Origin: Streptomyces sp. NRRL F-5630
Lineage (GTDB): Bacteria > Actinomycetota > Actinomycetes > Streptomycetales > Streptomycetaceae
Length of the DNA: 64,000 nucleotides
Reading direction: 5' to 3'
Assembly (NCBI RefSeq): GCF_000719475.1
Contig: NZ_JOGO01000025.1
Location: 20,850-84,849, forward strand
Below the pieces are notes generated by a model that had not been told where the DNA came from, ran no database searches, and was given only the letters and a program-made list of their open reading frames with translations. Positions 16,948-24,859 of the stretch are shown here, in pieces. Position 1 is the first letter of the stretch. Every line of letters starts with the position of its first letter. Made by a program: the position numbers and the translations under genes.

Positions 16948-17589
16948 ATGACCCCGCCCCCAGCAGCACCCCACGGGCCCGAGGAGTCGCACACCCCCGG
17001 CCGCACGGACGCGGCCCCCGGCGACCCTGGCTCTTCGCGCCGCCCCGGCGCCTCCAGCGCCCCGGGCAGCTCCGGCACCCCCGGCCGCAGCGAGACCCGG
17101 GAGGAACGGGCCGACCGCAAGTGGGCCGACCTGCTCCAGGAGCTGCGCGTCGCGCAGACGGGCGTGCAGATCCTCTTCGGCTTCCTCCTCACCGTCGTCT
17201 TCCAGCAGCGGTTCCCCACGCTCTCGCACACCGACCGCACGATCTACGTCGTGACCGTCGTGCTCGGGGCCGCGACCACCGGCGCGCTCGTCGCCCCCGT
17301 CTCCTTCCACCGCCTGCTCTCCGGGCAACGACTCAAGCCGGAGATGGTCCGCTGGGCGGGGCGGCTCACGCTCGTGGGGCTCGTCCTGCTCCTCGCGACC
17401 ATGGCCTCCTCGATGCTGCTCATCCTGCGGGTCGTCGTCTCGCCCCACGACACCGCGCTGTGGCTCGTCGCGGGGATCGCCGCGTGGTTCGCGCTGTGCT
17501 GGTTCGCCTTGCCCGCCTGGGCGCGGCACGTGGCGCGGCGCGAGCGGGGCGTCGCGAAAGGTGACGAGGATGGCGCTGAGGGGGAATGA
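16948..17589 (+). CDS. DUF6328-like membrane protein
   Basis: A 213-residue protein. The first 50 residues are a Pro/Ser/Gly-rich tail; then ERADRKWADLLQELRVAQTGVQILFGFLLTVVF starts the conserved part, which resembles the DUF6328 family of actinobacterial membrane proteins. Four hydrophobic segments follow (around residues 72-88, 95-115, 135-160 and 168-186), and the C-terminus is charged. It has a [13 protein letters not shown] ribosome-binding site. Function unknown; it may be one of several small membrane proteins of unknown role in streptomycetes. Confidence 0.72.
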   Translation: MTPPPAAPHGPEESHTPGRTDAAPGDPGSSRRPGASSAPGSSGTPGRSETREERADRKWADLLQELRVAQTGVQILFGFLLTVVFQQRFPTLSHTDRTIYVVTVVLGAATTGALVAPVSFHRLLSGQRLKPEMVRWAGRLTLVGLVLLLATMASSMLLILRVVVSPHDTALWLVAGIAAWFALCWFALPAWARHVARRERGVAKGDEDGAEGE

Positions 17590-17679
17590 GGCTCCCGTGG
17601 GGCGCCGCGAACGGCCCCCGCATCCTTTGCACACATCCCGTGCGCCGGGGCACACTCCGAAGTGAGGTCAGGAGGTTTT

Positions 17680-18162
17680 GTGAGCTGTACCGACACGCCC
17701 GGCGCACCACCCGGGAGGACCGCGCCGCCGCCCGCCGCGCTCCTCGTCGCGCCCTTCGACGCGCTGGCCGACCCCGACAACGAGGCGGCCGCCGAGGCGG
17801 CCCTGCGCGAGGCCGTCGAACGCCGCCCGGCCCGGACCGTCGTGGTGCGGGTGCGGTCCCGTGTGGTGACCCCGCAGGCGCTGCGCATCCTGCTGCGCGC
17901 CGGGAACCGTACGGCGCCGGGCGGCGTGCTGCGCGTCGCCGCCGAGTACCCGGCCGCGCGGCGCGTCTTCCACCTCACGGGCTTCGTGCGCGCCCTGCAC
18001 GTGGCCGCCACCGTGCCCGGCGCCGTACGGAGGGGGCGCGGCGGCCCCGTGGTACACCCGTCGCGAGCGCGGCCCCGGGTGCCCGCGCGGCGCCCACGGC
18101 GCCCGCCCGCCCCGGCCTCGGCACCACTGACCGGCCCGCCCCGAACGTTCCTCCCGCACTGA
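17680..18162 (+). CDS. STAS-domain-like protein (possible anti-sigma antagonist)
   Basis: A 160-residue protein. Residues ~20-105 (LVAPFDALADPDNEAAAEAALREA, TVVVRVRSRVVTPQALRILLRAG, GVLRVAAEYPAARRVFHLTGFVRALHV) follow the pattern of a STAS domain, as in SpoIIAA-type anti-sigma factor antagonists. The usual phosphorylated serine motif (D-S-S/T-G) is replaced by VVTPQA, so it may be unregulated or have another role. The last 55 residues are Arg/Pro-rich. I chose GTG at 17680 because AGGAGG lies 5 nt upstream; a GTG at 17662 lies before that site. Assignment is tentative. Confidence 0.5.
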   Translation: MSCTDTPGAPPGRTAPPPAALLVAPFDALADPDNEAAAEAALREAVERRPARTVVVRVRSRVVTPQALRILLRAGNRTAPGGVLRVAAEYPAARRVFHLTGFVRALHVAATVPGAVRRGRGGPVVHPSRARPRVPARRPRRPPAPASAPLTGPPRTFLPH

Positions 18163-18196
18163 CCGTCCTGCCCCGTCCCCCCGCCTTGGAGGCCCC

Positions 18197-18871
18197 GTGA
18201 ACACGCCCGCCGCAGTCTTCGACGTGGACGGCACCCTCGTCGACACCAACCACCTCCACGCCGTCTGCTGGTGGGAGGCGCTGCGCCAGGCCGGGCACCG
18301 GGTGCCGTTCACCGCGATCCTCAGGGCGATCGGGCTCGGCTCGGCCGACCTCCTCACGCACGTGCTCGGCGAGGACCACGACCGGGACGGCGACGCGGAC
18401 ATCAGCGCCGGGCACAAGGCGCTCTACGGCACGTACTACGACCGTCTCGCGCCCTTCGACCGCGCCGCCGACCTCCTGCGTCAACTCCACGTCGAAGGCT
18501 GGCCGGTCGTCCTCGCGACCTCGGCGGGCGGCCCCGAACTCGCCGCCCTGCGCGCCGCGATCGACGCGGACGACGCGATCGACGCGACCTCGAGCGCCGA
18601 CGACGTGGCGGCGGGCAAACCGGCCCCCGACCCCGTGCTCCACGCCCTCGAACAGGTCGACGCGGACCCGGCGGGTTCCGTCTTCGTCGGCGACTCGGTG
18701 TGGGACATGCGCGCGGCGGCGTCCGCGGGGCTTCACCCCATCGGGGTCCTCAGCGGCGGGGTGCCCCGCGCGGACCTCGTCGCGGCGGGCGCGCGCGAGG
18801 TGTACGAGGACGTCGCCGAGCTCTTCGCGAAGCTCGGCGACAGCGCGTTCGGGCGGCGCGCGGCGGCCTGA
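18197..18871 (+). CDS. HAD-superfamily hydrolase (phosphoglycolate phosphatase-like)
   Basis: A 224-residue cytoplasmic phosphatase with motif I FDVDGTLVDT (nucleophile Asp9, acid/base Asp11), motif II LATSAGG, motif III lysine in VAAGKPAPDP and motif IV FVGDSVWDMRAA. The cap domain is inserted after motif I, as in the beta-phosphoglucomutase/phosphoglycolate phosphatase class. The GTG start has a TTGGAGG site. A strong hairpin follows 4 bp after the stop. Substrate unknown. Confidence 0.9.
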   Translation: MNTPAAVFDVDGTLVDTNHLHAVCWWEALRQAGHRVPFTAILRAIGLGSADLLTHVLGEDHDRDGDADISAGHKALYGTYYDRLAPFDRAADLLRQLHVEGWPVVLATSAGGPELAALRAAIDADDAIDATSSADDVAAGKPAPDPVLHALEQVDADPAGSVFVGDSVWDMRAAASAGLHPIGVLSGGVPRADLVAAGAREVYEDVAELFAKLGDSAFGRRAAA

Positions 18872-18874
18872 CCC

Positions 18875-18908
18875 CCGGGCGGGCGCGCTTGCCCGCGCGC
18901 CCGCCCGG
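18875..18908. terminator. Bidirectional hairpin between HAD and cupin genes
   Basis: A perfect 14-bp stem (18875-18888 with 18895-18908) around a 6-nt loop TTGCCC, between two convergent genes. It has no T-run, as usual for high-GC actinobacteria. Confidence 0.85.
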
Positions 18909-18928
18909 TGCCCGGCGTGCGGGGCGGC

Positions 18929-19555
18929 CTACTCCGGTGTCGCGGGGAGCGCGTACAGGCCGGGCAGGTTGACGACGACCGCCTCCTGCGTGCTGCGCGC
19001 GATGACAACGACGGCCTCCCCCTCGGGATCGGGGTTCTCCTCGCGGTGGGGCACGTAGGGCGGCACGAAGACGTAGTCGCCGGGGGAGGTGCGCAGCCGC
19101 ACCTCCTCCGGGGCCGCGCCGGAGTCGTCGAGGAACACGAACTCCGGGTGCCCGGACACCACGTAGATCGCGGTCTCCGAGGCGCCGTGGTGGTGGTCGG
19201 AACTCGCGGTCGAGGGGGCCACGTGCGTCTGGCCCATCCACAGCTTCTCGGAGCCGACGGCCCTGCCGCTCACCGCCGCGAACCGCCGCATCCCCCCGGT
19301 CTGCGCGGTGTCACCGTCGAGCGCGTCGGCGCGGATGTGGTGCAGCCGGGTGCGCAACGGGGCGACGGGGCCCGGCGGTCGCTCGTGCAGATGCGGGTGG
19401 AAGCCCTCGCCCGCGACCGTCTCGCCGGAGCTGGCCCCGCCCGCGATGGTCCCGCCCGGGCTCGTCCCGCCCGGGCTCGTCTCGCACGGGGTGGTCCCGC
19501 CCCGTGGTGTCTCGCCGGAAAAGGTCTCGCCGGGGCTGGTCGGCTGCTCGCTCAT
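18929..19555 (-). CDS. Cupin-domain protein with N-terminal pentapeptide repeats
   Basis: A 208-residue protein. Residues ~6-50 are nine tandem five-residue units such as SPGET, FSGET, SPGGT and SSGET, encoded by 15-bp repeats. The remainder is a single cupin: SDHHHGASETAIYVVSGHPEFVF gives the first motif (metal-binding histidines and Glu) and SPGDYVFVPPYVPHREENP the second. Such proteins can be dioxygenases, isomerases or small-molecule sensors. It has a good promoter of its own on the minus strand whose -35 region shares a 12-bp motif with the promoter of the sulfur-transport operon, so it may belong to the same regulon. The exact reaction is unknown. Confidence 0.82.
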   Translation of the reverse strand: MSEQPTSPGETFSGETPRGGTTPCETSPGGTSPGGTIAGGASSGETVAGEGFHPHLHERPPGPVAPLRTRLHHIRADALDGDTAQTGGMRRFAAVSGRAVGSEKLWMGQTHVAPSTASSDHHHGASETAIYVVSGHPEFVFLDDSGAAPEEVRLRTSPGDYVFVPPYVPHREENPDPEGEAVVVIARSTQEAVVVNLPGLYALPATPE

Positions 19556-19562
19556 GGCCCGG

Positions 19563-19605
19563 AAGCTAGAGCCGCGCGAGAAAGGATGTCAAGAGGTGTC
19601 CAATG
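19563..19605 (-). promoter_or_regulatory. Promoter of the cupin gene with shared AGGTGTCCAWTG motif
   Basis: On the minus strand TTGACA (19592-19587) and TAGCTT (19568-19563) are separated by 18 bp, a good vegetative promoter. Just upstream of the -35 lies a 12-bp motif, AGGTGTCCAATG when read on the plus strand (19594-19605). The same motif, with one base changed, abuts the promoter at 20997-21008. Confidence 0.7.
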
Positions 19606-19682
19606 CTGTTCACCTGCGGCAACAATCGCCAGCAGGGCGGAATGGCCGTCCCGTCCGGGACCGGTAGGCATCGCGGCCGTGC

Positions 19683-19697
19683 ATGATGGGGTCATGC
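19683..19697. promoter_or_regulatory. Small inverted repeat over the Rrf2 gene start
   Basis: CATGA and TCATG flank a 5-bp spacer; the second arm includes the ATG start codon. CATGAT (19683-19688) is also suitably placed as a -10 box for a leaderless transcript starting at the ATG. It might be an autoregulatory site, but the repeat is short. Confidence 0.35.
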
Positions 19698-20149
19698 ATA
19701 TCTCCGCGAAGGCGGACTACGCCGCGCGAGCCCTCGTCGAACTCGCCTCCCACCCCGAACACCCGCTGACCTGCGAGGCGATGGCCTCCTCGCAGGGCAT
19801 CCCGTTCCGCTTCCTCAAGTCGGTCGTCGCGGAGTTGCGCCGGGCCGGGCTCGTCCGCAGCCAGCGCGGCTGCGAGGGCGGCTACTGGCTCGGCAGACCC
19901 GCCGAGGAGATAAGCCTCCTCGACGTGGTGCGCGCCGTGGACGGGGAGGTCCTGACCGTGCGCGGCGCCGCGCCCGCCCACCTCGCCTACCCGGGACCCG
20001 CCGCCGGTCTCCCCGGACTGTGGCGCACGCTGGAGGAGCGGACCCGCGACCTCCTCGGCGGCGTGAGCCTCGCCTCGCTCGCCGCCGGGGCACCGCGGGA
20101 GCGCCCCCTCGCCGCCGTCCCCGGGCTCGCGGAGGGGAGCACCGTGTGA
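19694..20149 (+). CDS. Rrf2-family transcriptional regulator
   Basis: A 151-residue winged-helix regulator. MHISAKADYAARALVELA and the wing segment LVRSQRGCEGGYWLGRPAEEISLLDVVRAVDG are Rrf2 signatures. It lacks the three-cysteine cluster that binds an iron-sulfur cluster in IscR, NsrR and RsrR; its only cysteines are in TCEAMASS and QRGCEGG. That is more like CymR, the cysteine-metabolism regulator, which acts without a cluster. It is translationally coupled (GTGA) to a DsbA-like gene and lies just upstream of a predicted sulfur uptake operon and beside the divergent cupin gene. I infer that it controls these in response to sulfur or cysteine status. Confidence 0.87.
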   Translation: MHISAKADYAARALVELASHPEHPLTCEAMASSQGIPFRFLKSVVAELRRAGLVRSQRGCEGGYWLGRPAEEISLLDVVRAVDGEVLTVRGAAPAHLAYPGPAAGLPGLWRTLEERTRDLLGGVSLASLAAGAPRERPLAAVPGLAEGSTV

Positions 20150-20850
20150 ACGCCGCCCCGCCCCCACAGGTCGAAGTCACCGAGTACACCGACCCGTTGT
20201 GCCCCTGGGCCTGGGGCGCGGCGCCGCTCTTCGCCCGGCTGCGCACCGCCTGGAGCGGCGGGGCGCGCTGGCGACGGGTGTACGCGATCCTCTTCGACGA
20301 GGACGAGGAGCCCGCCCCGGACCCGGCGGCGGAGACCGCCTGGTACGCGCGGTACGTGGCCGAGGTGTGCGCGGTCACGGGCGCCTCGCACGCGCCCCGC
20401 CTCGCCCGGGTCGCGGCCACCTCCTGGCCCGCCTCCCGCGTCGCGAAGGCCGCCGAACGGCAGGGCCCGGACGTCGCGGAGGAGGTGCTGCGCCGCCTGC
20501 GCGCCTCGATGTTCGTACGGGGCGAGCCGGCCGACACCCTGCCTCTCGCCCTCGCGGCGGCGCGGGACGCGCCGGGCCTGGACGCCGCGCGGCTCGCCTC
20601 CGACGCGGCCTCGGCGGCCGTGCGCGCCGCGGTCGCCGCCGACCGCGCGGAGGCGCGCCGTCCCGTGGCGGCGGCCTTCGCGGTCGCGGACGGCGGGCCG
20701 CACCCGGGCCGCCCGAAGGAGACCCCGGCGGGGGAGTGGCGCTACGCGCTCCCGACCCTGCGCCTGCGCGGGCCGGGCGGCGACGTGCTCGTCCCCGGCT
20801 GGCGGCCGGAGGAGGCGTACGAGACGGCCCTGCGGACCGTACGAGGCTGA
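20146..20850 (+). CDS. DsbA-family thioredoxin-fold protein with CPWA motif
   Basis: A 234-residue cytoplasmic protein of the DsbA/FrnE/SpxH-like group. The active-site segment is TEYTDPLCPWAWG (Cys19-Pro-Trp-Ala22). Where FrnE and SpxH-type proteins have CPWC or similar, the second cysteine is an alanine, so it cannot form the usual disulfide. It may be a one-cysteine reductase, an isomerase of the glutathione/mycothiol type, or an adaptor protein. The GTG start overlaps the Rrf2 stop by 4 nt, so the two genes are co-translated; the coupling suggests a redox or thiol signal to the regulator (inference). Confidence 0.75.
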   Translation: MNAAPPPQVEVTEYTDPLCPWAWGAAPLFARLRTAWSGGARWRRVYAILFDEDEEPAPDPAAETAWYARYVAEVCAVTGASHAPRLARVAATSWPASRVAKAAERQGPDVAEEVLRRLRASMFVRGEPADTLPLALAAARDAPGLDAARLASDAASAAVRAAVAADRAEARRPVAAAFAVADGGPHPGRPKETPAGEWRYALPTLRLRGPGGDVLVPGWRPEEAYETALRTVRG

Positions 20851-20987
20851 CCGCACCGGAACAACGGGGAGTGCCCTCAGTGCGCGCCCCCGACCGGCCT
20901 GCCCCTCGCCCGCGCGCCGCCGGTCCTCCCGCTCTCCGCCGCCCACCCGTGAGCCGCCCGAACTCCCGGCCCCGTCCCGCCCGATGA

Positions 20988-21003
20988 GACACCTCAAGGT
21001 GTC
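20988..21003. promoter_or_regulatory. 16-bp inverted repeat operator (probable Rrf2 site)
   Basis: GACACCT-CA-AGGTGTC, perfect arms of 7 bp around a 2-bp centre, ends 2 bp before the -35 box of the leader peptide promoter. The right arm is part of the 12-bp motif AGGTGTCCATTG also seen by the cupin promoter. The position just upstream of -35 is compatible with either activation or repression. Confidence 0.7.
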
Positions 21004-21005
21004 CA

Positions 21006-21035
21006 TTGACAGCCCGGGCGCGGCGCCCGCAGGAT
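21006..21035 (+). promoter_or_regulatory. Promoter of the sulfur operon leader
   Basis: TTGACA at 21006-21011 and CAGGAT at 21030-21035, spacing 18 bp. The expected start of transcription is at or next to 21043, the ATG of the leader peptide, so the peptide would be translated from a leaderless mRNA. Confidence 0.65.
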
Positions 21036-21042
21036 GTGGGGC

Positions 21043-21117
21043 ATGCACACGACTCACCCCGGTGTGGTGTGCCGCTACGTGGACCTGCGGCGCACTTCCA
21101 GCGCCCTCTGTCGCTGA
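21043..21117 (+). CDS. Cysteine-responsive leader peptide (24 aa)
   Basis: A short gene encoding 24 residues that end in YVDLRRTSSALCR and stop. The pattern (H/Y)VDL-R-x-x-SxxCR is characteristic of actinobacterial 'putative leader peptides' placed upstream of sulfur assimilation and cysteine-related genes; in mycobacteria polycysteine leaderless short ORFs have been shown to attenuate the following operon in response to cysteine. Cys codons occur at positions 10 and 23, the second only two codons from the stop. No ribosome-binding site precedes it, and the predicted transcription start coincides with the ATG. It lies 235 bp before the substrate-binding protein gene. It is strong evidence that the downstream operon responds to cysteine supply. 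Confidence 0.78.
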   Translation: MHTTHPGVVCRYVDLRRTSSALCR

Positions 21118-21352
21118 TCCACCCCGCCTTCCCGGCCCGGCGGCTCTCCCCGTGCCGCCCCGTGCTCCGGTCGCTCCCCAGCGGAGCCCGCCCTCCCTTC
21201 ACTTCTCCGCCCGGCCCCACCGTGCCCGGACGGCCCCGTCCCGTGCGCCGGTGCCGTCGTCCGCCCGCACGGCGGTGAGCGCCGCGCGGCGACGCCCCGC
21301 CCCGTAGCGCGTACCCCCGTGCGCCCTGCCGGGCCGTCACAGAGAGACCGCC
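21118..21352 (+). promoter_or_regulatory. Leader region between leader peptide and transporter operon
   Basis: A 235-bp untranslated stretch, C-rich, without a supported gene. C-rich and G-poor RNA such as 21118-21260 is the type used by Rho, so Rho-dependent attenuation is possible. Short inverted repeats such as GGCCCGGCGG occur but I cannot define a classical terminator/antiterminator pair by eye. Confidence 0.45.
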
Positions 21353-22918
21353 ATGCCTGGACGCCCCCTGCCCTCCGCCCCGGCCCCCCGCGCCCGCCGC
21401 CTGCCCCGTACCGCCACCGCCCTCGGTACCGCGCTCGCCGCCCTGCTCGTCCCCGCGCTGAGCGCCTGCGGGAGTGCGGACTCCGGCGCGAGCGGCACGG
21501 CGGCGACACTCAAGTGGGCCACCTCCTACTTCCCCGCGCACTGGGACCCCGTGGTCTCCGGGAGTGGTGCGCAGTTCCGTGAACTCGCCCTCACCTACGC
21601 CTCGTTGACCAAGGTGGACGAGAAGGGGAACGCCGTCCCCGACCTCGCGAAGAGCTGGGAGTACAACGCCAAGGGCGACGAGGTGACCTTCCACCTGCGC
21701 CCGGGGCTGAAGTTCAGCGACGGCGAACCGGTCGACGCGCGTGCCGTCAAGGCCGCGATCGAGCGCGCCAAGAAACAGAAGAACTCCGCCCTCTTCGGCG
21801 ATCTCACCTCGATCAGGTCCGTCACCGCGCGCGGGCTCGACGCCGTGGTCCACCTCACCCAGGTGGATCACCAGATACCGCAGCTCCTCGGCGAGCGCGT
21901 CCTCCAGATCGCGAGTCCGAAGGCCGCGGCGGACCCGGCGAAGCTCGACCAGCACCCCGTCGGCGCGGGCCCCTTCCTCGTCAAGCAGCTCATCCCCGGC
22001 ACCAAGGCCGTCCTCGCGAGGAACCCGGACTACTGGGACGCGAAGCACATCCACATCGACACCGTCGAACTCGTCTCCGCGCCCGACCCCGCCACCGTCG
22101 TCTCCGGACTGCGCACCGGCGTCTACAACTTCGCCGACATCGAACCGAGCCAGGCCAAGGCCGCCGAGCAGGCCGGGCTCGACGTCTTCGTCCAGCCCGG
22201 CTTCAACGCCTCGAACATCAGCCTCAACATCAACAAGGCGCCGTTCAAGGACCCGAAGGTCGTCGACGCGATCCGCTACGCCGTGGACCGCCAGGAGTTC
22301 GTGGACAAGCTCACCTTCGGCTACGGCGAGACCACCGACCAGCCCTTCCCCCGCGGGTACGTGGCCTACGACCCCGCCTCCGCGAACGCCTGGCCGTACG
22401 ACCCGGCGAAGGCGAGAAAGCTCCTCCGCCAGGCCGGTCACCGGGCCGGGAAGCTCACGCTCGACCTCGTCATCCCCACCGAGGACCCGCAGGCCGAGAT
22501 CGTGCAGTCGCAGCTCGCCAAGGTCGGCATCACGGTCCGCATCAAGATCGACAAGAACTGGGCGACGCCGTTCTTCGCCAAGGACCTCGCCTTCTCCCTC
22601 TACAGCACCACGGGCCGCGACTCCGCCCTCCAGACCCTCACCGCCCACTTCGGCCCGAACGGTCCGCTCAACCTCAGCGGCCCCTACGAGCCGGAGGGCT
22701 TCGAGAAGGCCGCGGCGAAGGTCCGCGAGACCCCCATCGACGCGCCCGGCTACCCCGAGGTGCTGCGCGCCGCGACCCGCGCGGGGCTGGAGAGCCGCGC
22801 GCTCGTCTTCACCTACTCCGCGCCCAACCTCCTCGCCAAGAGCCCCACCGTCTCCGCCCTCCCGAAGAACCCGGCCCACCTCAACTGGACCGGCGTCACC
22901 ATCGGCACCGCCAAGTGA
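21353..22918 (+). CDS. ABC transporter substrate-binding lipoprotein (SBP family 5)
   Basis: A 521-residue lipoprotein with the lipobox LSAC (Cys39). The mature part has the family 5 (peptide/nickel) layout: TYASLTKVDEKGNAVPDLAKSWEYNAKGDEVTFHLRPGLKFSDGEPVDARAVK and HPVGAGPFLVKQLIPG. This class binds di- and oligopeptides, nickel, opines or other small molecules. The neighbouring monooxygenase, FMN reductase and cysteine leader suggest a sulfur-containing substrate, which the sequence alone cannot prove. It is the first large gene of an eight-gene unit. Confidence 0.9.
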   Translation: MPGRPLPSAPAPRARRLPRTATALGTALAALLVPALSACGSADSGASGTAATLKWATSYFPAHWDPVVSGSGAQFRELALTYASLTKVDEKGNAVPDLAKSWEYNAKGDEVTFHLRPGLKFSDGEPVDARAVKAAIERAKKQKNSALFGDLTSIRSVTARGLDAVVHLTQVDHQIPQLLGERVLQIASPKAAADPAKLDQHPVGAGPFLVKQLIPGTKAVLARNPDYWDAKHIHIDTVELVSAPDPATVVSGLRTGVYNFADIEPSQAKAAEQAGLDVFVQPGFNASNISLNINKAPFKDPKVVDAIRYAVDRQEFVDKLTFGYGETTDQPFPRGYVAYDPASANAWPYDPAKARKLLRQAGHRAGKLTLDLVIPTEDPQAEIVQSQLAKVGITVRIKIDKNWATPFFAKDLAFSLYSTTGRDSALQTLTAHFGPNGPLNLSGPYEPEGFEKAAAKVRETPIDAPGYPEVLRAATRAGLESRALVFTYSAPNLLAKSPTVSALPKNPAHLNWTGVTIGTAK

Positions 22919-22946
22919 ACCCCTACCACCCGGAGAGGAGGACCCG

Positions 22947-23993
22947 TTGACCGCCCTCACCGCACCGCCCCCGCCCACCGGCCCCCCGGGCGCCGCTCCC
23001 GGCATCCCGACCGGCGCCCCCCGGCCCCGCCGTCGCGCGGGCCGCCCCCTCGCCGTACTCGCCCGCACCGTCGCCGTCTTCGTCCCGGTCTTCCTCGTCG
23101 CCACCTTCGTCACCTTCGCGCTGCGCGCGCTCAGCGGCCTCAGCCCCGCCCGCCTCCAACTCGGCGAGCAGGCGAGCCCCGAGGCGATCGCCCGCGTCGA
23201 GGCGCAGTGGGGACTCGACCGGCCCTTCCTCGTCCAGTACGCCGACTGGTTCGGCGACGTCCTCCACGGGCAGCTCGGCACGAGCTGGACCAACGGCACG
23301 AGCGTCTCGACCCTCATCGGCCTCGGACTCGGCGTGAGCCTCTCGGTCGCCGGGCTCGCCCTCCTCATCGGCGTCGTCGTGGGCCTCGCCCTCGGCACCC
23401 TCGCCGCCCTGCGGCGCGGCGGACCGCTCGACCGGGCCGTCACCGGCTTCGTCACCGTCATCTCGGTCATGCCCGCCTTCGTCGTCGGCATCGTCCTCGT
23501 CACGGTCCTCGCCGTCGGCCTCGGCCTCTTCCCCTCCGCCGGCTACGTACCGCCCGCACAGGGACTCGGCCCCTGGCTCGCCCACATCACGCTCCCGGCC
23601 CTCGCGCTGAGCTGCGACGTCATCGCCGACGTGGCCCGCCAGCTGCGCGGCGGCCTCGTCGCCGCGTACCGCGAGAACTACGTGCTCGGCGCGGTCGTCC
23701 GCGGCCTGAGCCCCCGCCGGATCTTCTTCCGCCACGTCCTGCGCAACGGCGTCGGGCCCGCCCTCGCCACCCTCGGCCTCAAGTTCCCCGCCCTCGTGGG
23801 TGCCTCCGTCGTCACCGAGTGGATCTTCGGCCTCCAGGGCTTCGGCCGCTTCGCCAACGACTCCGCGCAGGCGGGCGACGTCCCCGCCGTCCAGGGCGTC
23901 CTCGTCGTCTCGATCGTCCTCGTCGTCGGCTTCAACCTGCTCGTCAACCTCGTGCTCGGCCGTCTCGTCCCTGCCGCCGGACGGGGGGTGTGA
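22947..23993 (+). CDS. ABC transporter permease (DppB/OppB-type)
   Basis: A 348-residue membrane protein with the DppB signature: a first membrane segment near residue 45 (VAVFVPVFLVATFVTFALRAL), WGLDRPFLVQYADWFGDVLHGQLGTSW in the large external loop and a C-terminal EAA-like loop (ENYVLGAVVRGLSPRRIFFRHVLRNGVGPALATLG). The start is TTG at 22947, 5 nt after a perfect AGGAGG; no ATG or GTG near it has a comparable site. The first 35 residues are Pro/Gly-rich. It overlaps the next gene by GTGA. Confidence 0.9.
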   Translation: MTALTAPPPPTGPPGAAPGIPTGAPRPRRRAGRPLAVLARTVAVFVPVFLVATFVTFALRALSGLSPARLQLGEQASPEAIARVEAQWGLDRPFLVQYADWFGDVLHGQLGTSWTNGTSVSTLIGLGLGVSLSVAGLALLIGVVVGLALGTLAALRRGGPLDRAVTGFVTVISVMPAFVVGIVLVTVLAVGLGLFPSAGYVPPAQGLGPWLAHITLPALALSCDVIADVARQLRGGLVAAYRENYVLGAVVRGLSPRRIFFRHVLRNGVGPALATLGLKFPALVGASVVTEWIFGLQGFGRFANDSAQAGDVPAVQGVLVVSIVLVVGFNLLVNLVLGRLVPAAGRGV

Positions 23994-24859
23994 CCGTGGT
24001 ACGCCGCCTGCTCCGCCTCCGTACCGGCCGCCTGGCCCTCACCCTCCTCGCCGTGGTCGCCCTCCTCGCCGTCCTCGGCCCCGTACTCGCCCCGCGCGAC
24101 CCGCTCGCGACGAGCCCGGACGTGCTCGCCGGCCTCTCCGGCGCGCACCCGCTCGGCACCGACAACCTCGGCCGCGACGTGCTCAGCCGCCTCCTCGACG
24201 GCTCCCGGGTCAGCGTCGTCGGCGCCCTGGAGGTCGCGCTCACCGCGCTCGTCGTCGGCGCCGTGCCGGGGCTGCTCTCGGTCCACCTCGGCCGCGCCTT
24301 CGAGTGGCTCACGCTGCGCCTCGCCGACACACTCGTCGCGCTGCCCTTCCTGCTCTTCGCCGTCGCCGTCATCGCCCTGCTCGGCAACGGCCTCACGCAG
24401 GCGATGCTCGTCACCGGCGTCCTCGTCTCGCCGCTCTTCTACCGCGTCGCCCGCGCCGCCACCCTCGGCATCGCCCGCTCCCCGTACGTCGAGGCCGCCC
24501 AGCTCGCGGGCGCCTCCACCGGCTGGATCGTGCGCCGCCACGTCCTCGCCAAGGCGCTCCCGCCGCTCGCCGTCGCCCTCGCGCAGACGGTCGGCACGGG
24601 CTTCGTCATCGTCTCCAGCCTCACCTTCCTCGGCATCGGCGTCGAACCCCCGCAGCCCACCTGGGGCGGCCTCCTCGCCACCGACCTCGGCTTCCTCGCC
24701 CAGCGCCCCTGGGCGCCCCTCGTACCGGCCCTCCTCATCACCCTCACCGTGTGGGCCTGCAACCTCCTCGCCGACGCCGCACGCGACGTCTCCGGCGCCC
24801 CCGCCCCCGAAGCGCCCCGCCCCCGTGGCGCCAAAGCCCCCGCAGGAGGAATGCCTTGA
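23990..24859 (+). CDS. ABC transporter permease (DppC/OppC-type)
   Basis: A 289-residue permease with one N-terminal membrane helix (LALTLLAVVALLAVLGPVLAP), then HPLGTDNLGRDVLSRLLDGSRVSVVGAL, the DppC signature, and the EAA loop SPYVEAAQLAGASTGWIVRRHVLAKALPPL. The GTG at 23990 overlaps the stop of the previous gene (GTGA); a GTG two codons later is an alternative. It would pair with the DppB-type permease to form the channel. Confidence 0.9.
   Translation: MTVVRRLLRLRTGRLALTLLAVVALLAVLGPVLAPRDPLATSPDVLAGLSGAHPLGTDNLGRDVLSRLLDGSRVSVVGALEVALTALVVGAVPGLLSVHLGRAFEWLTLRLADTLVALPFLLFAVAVIALLGNGLTQAMLVTGVLVSPLFYRVARAATLGIARSPYVEAAQLAGASTGWIVRRHVLAKALPPLAVALAQTVGTGFVIVSSLTFLGIGVEPPQPTWGGLLATDLGFLAQRPWAPLVPALLITLTVWACNLLADAARDVSGAPAPEAPRPRGAKAPAGGMP

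Noticed and set aside
20984..21307. A 107-codon plus-strand frame covering the cysteine leader peptide in another frame
   Set aside because: It has no ribosome-binding site, crosses the promoter and operator, and does not match a family; the 24-codon leader peptide explains the region better.
20375..23503. Very long open frame (over 1000 codons) on the minus strand opposite the DsbA-like and binding-protein genes
   Set aside because: It is the mirror of real genes with high GC at third positions; its protein is Arg/Gly/Glu-rich noise without any domain.
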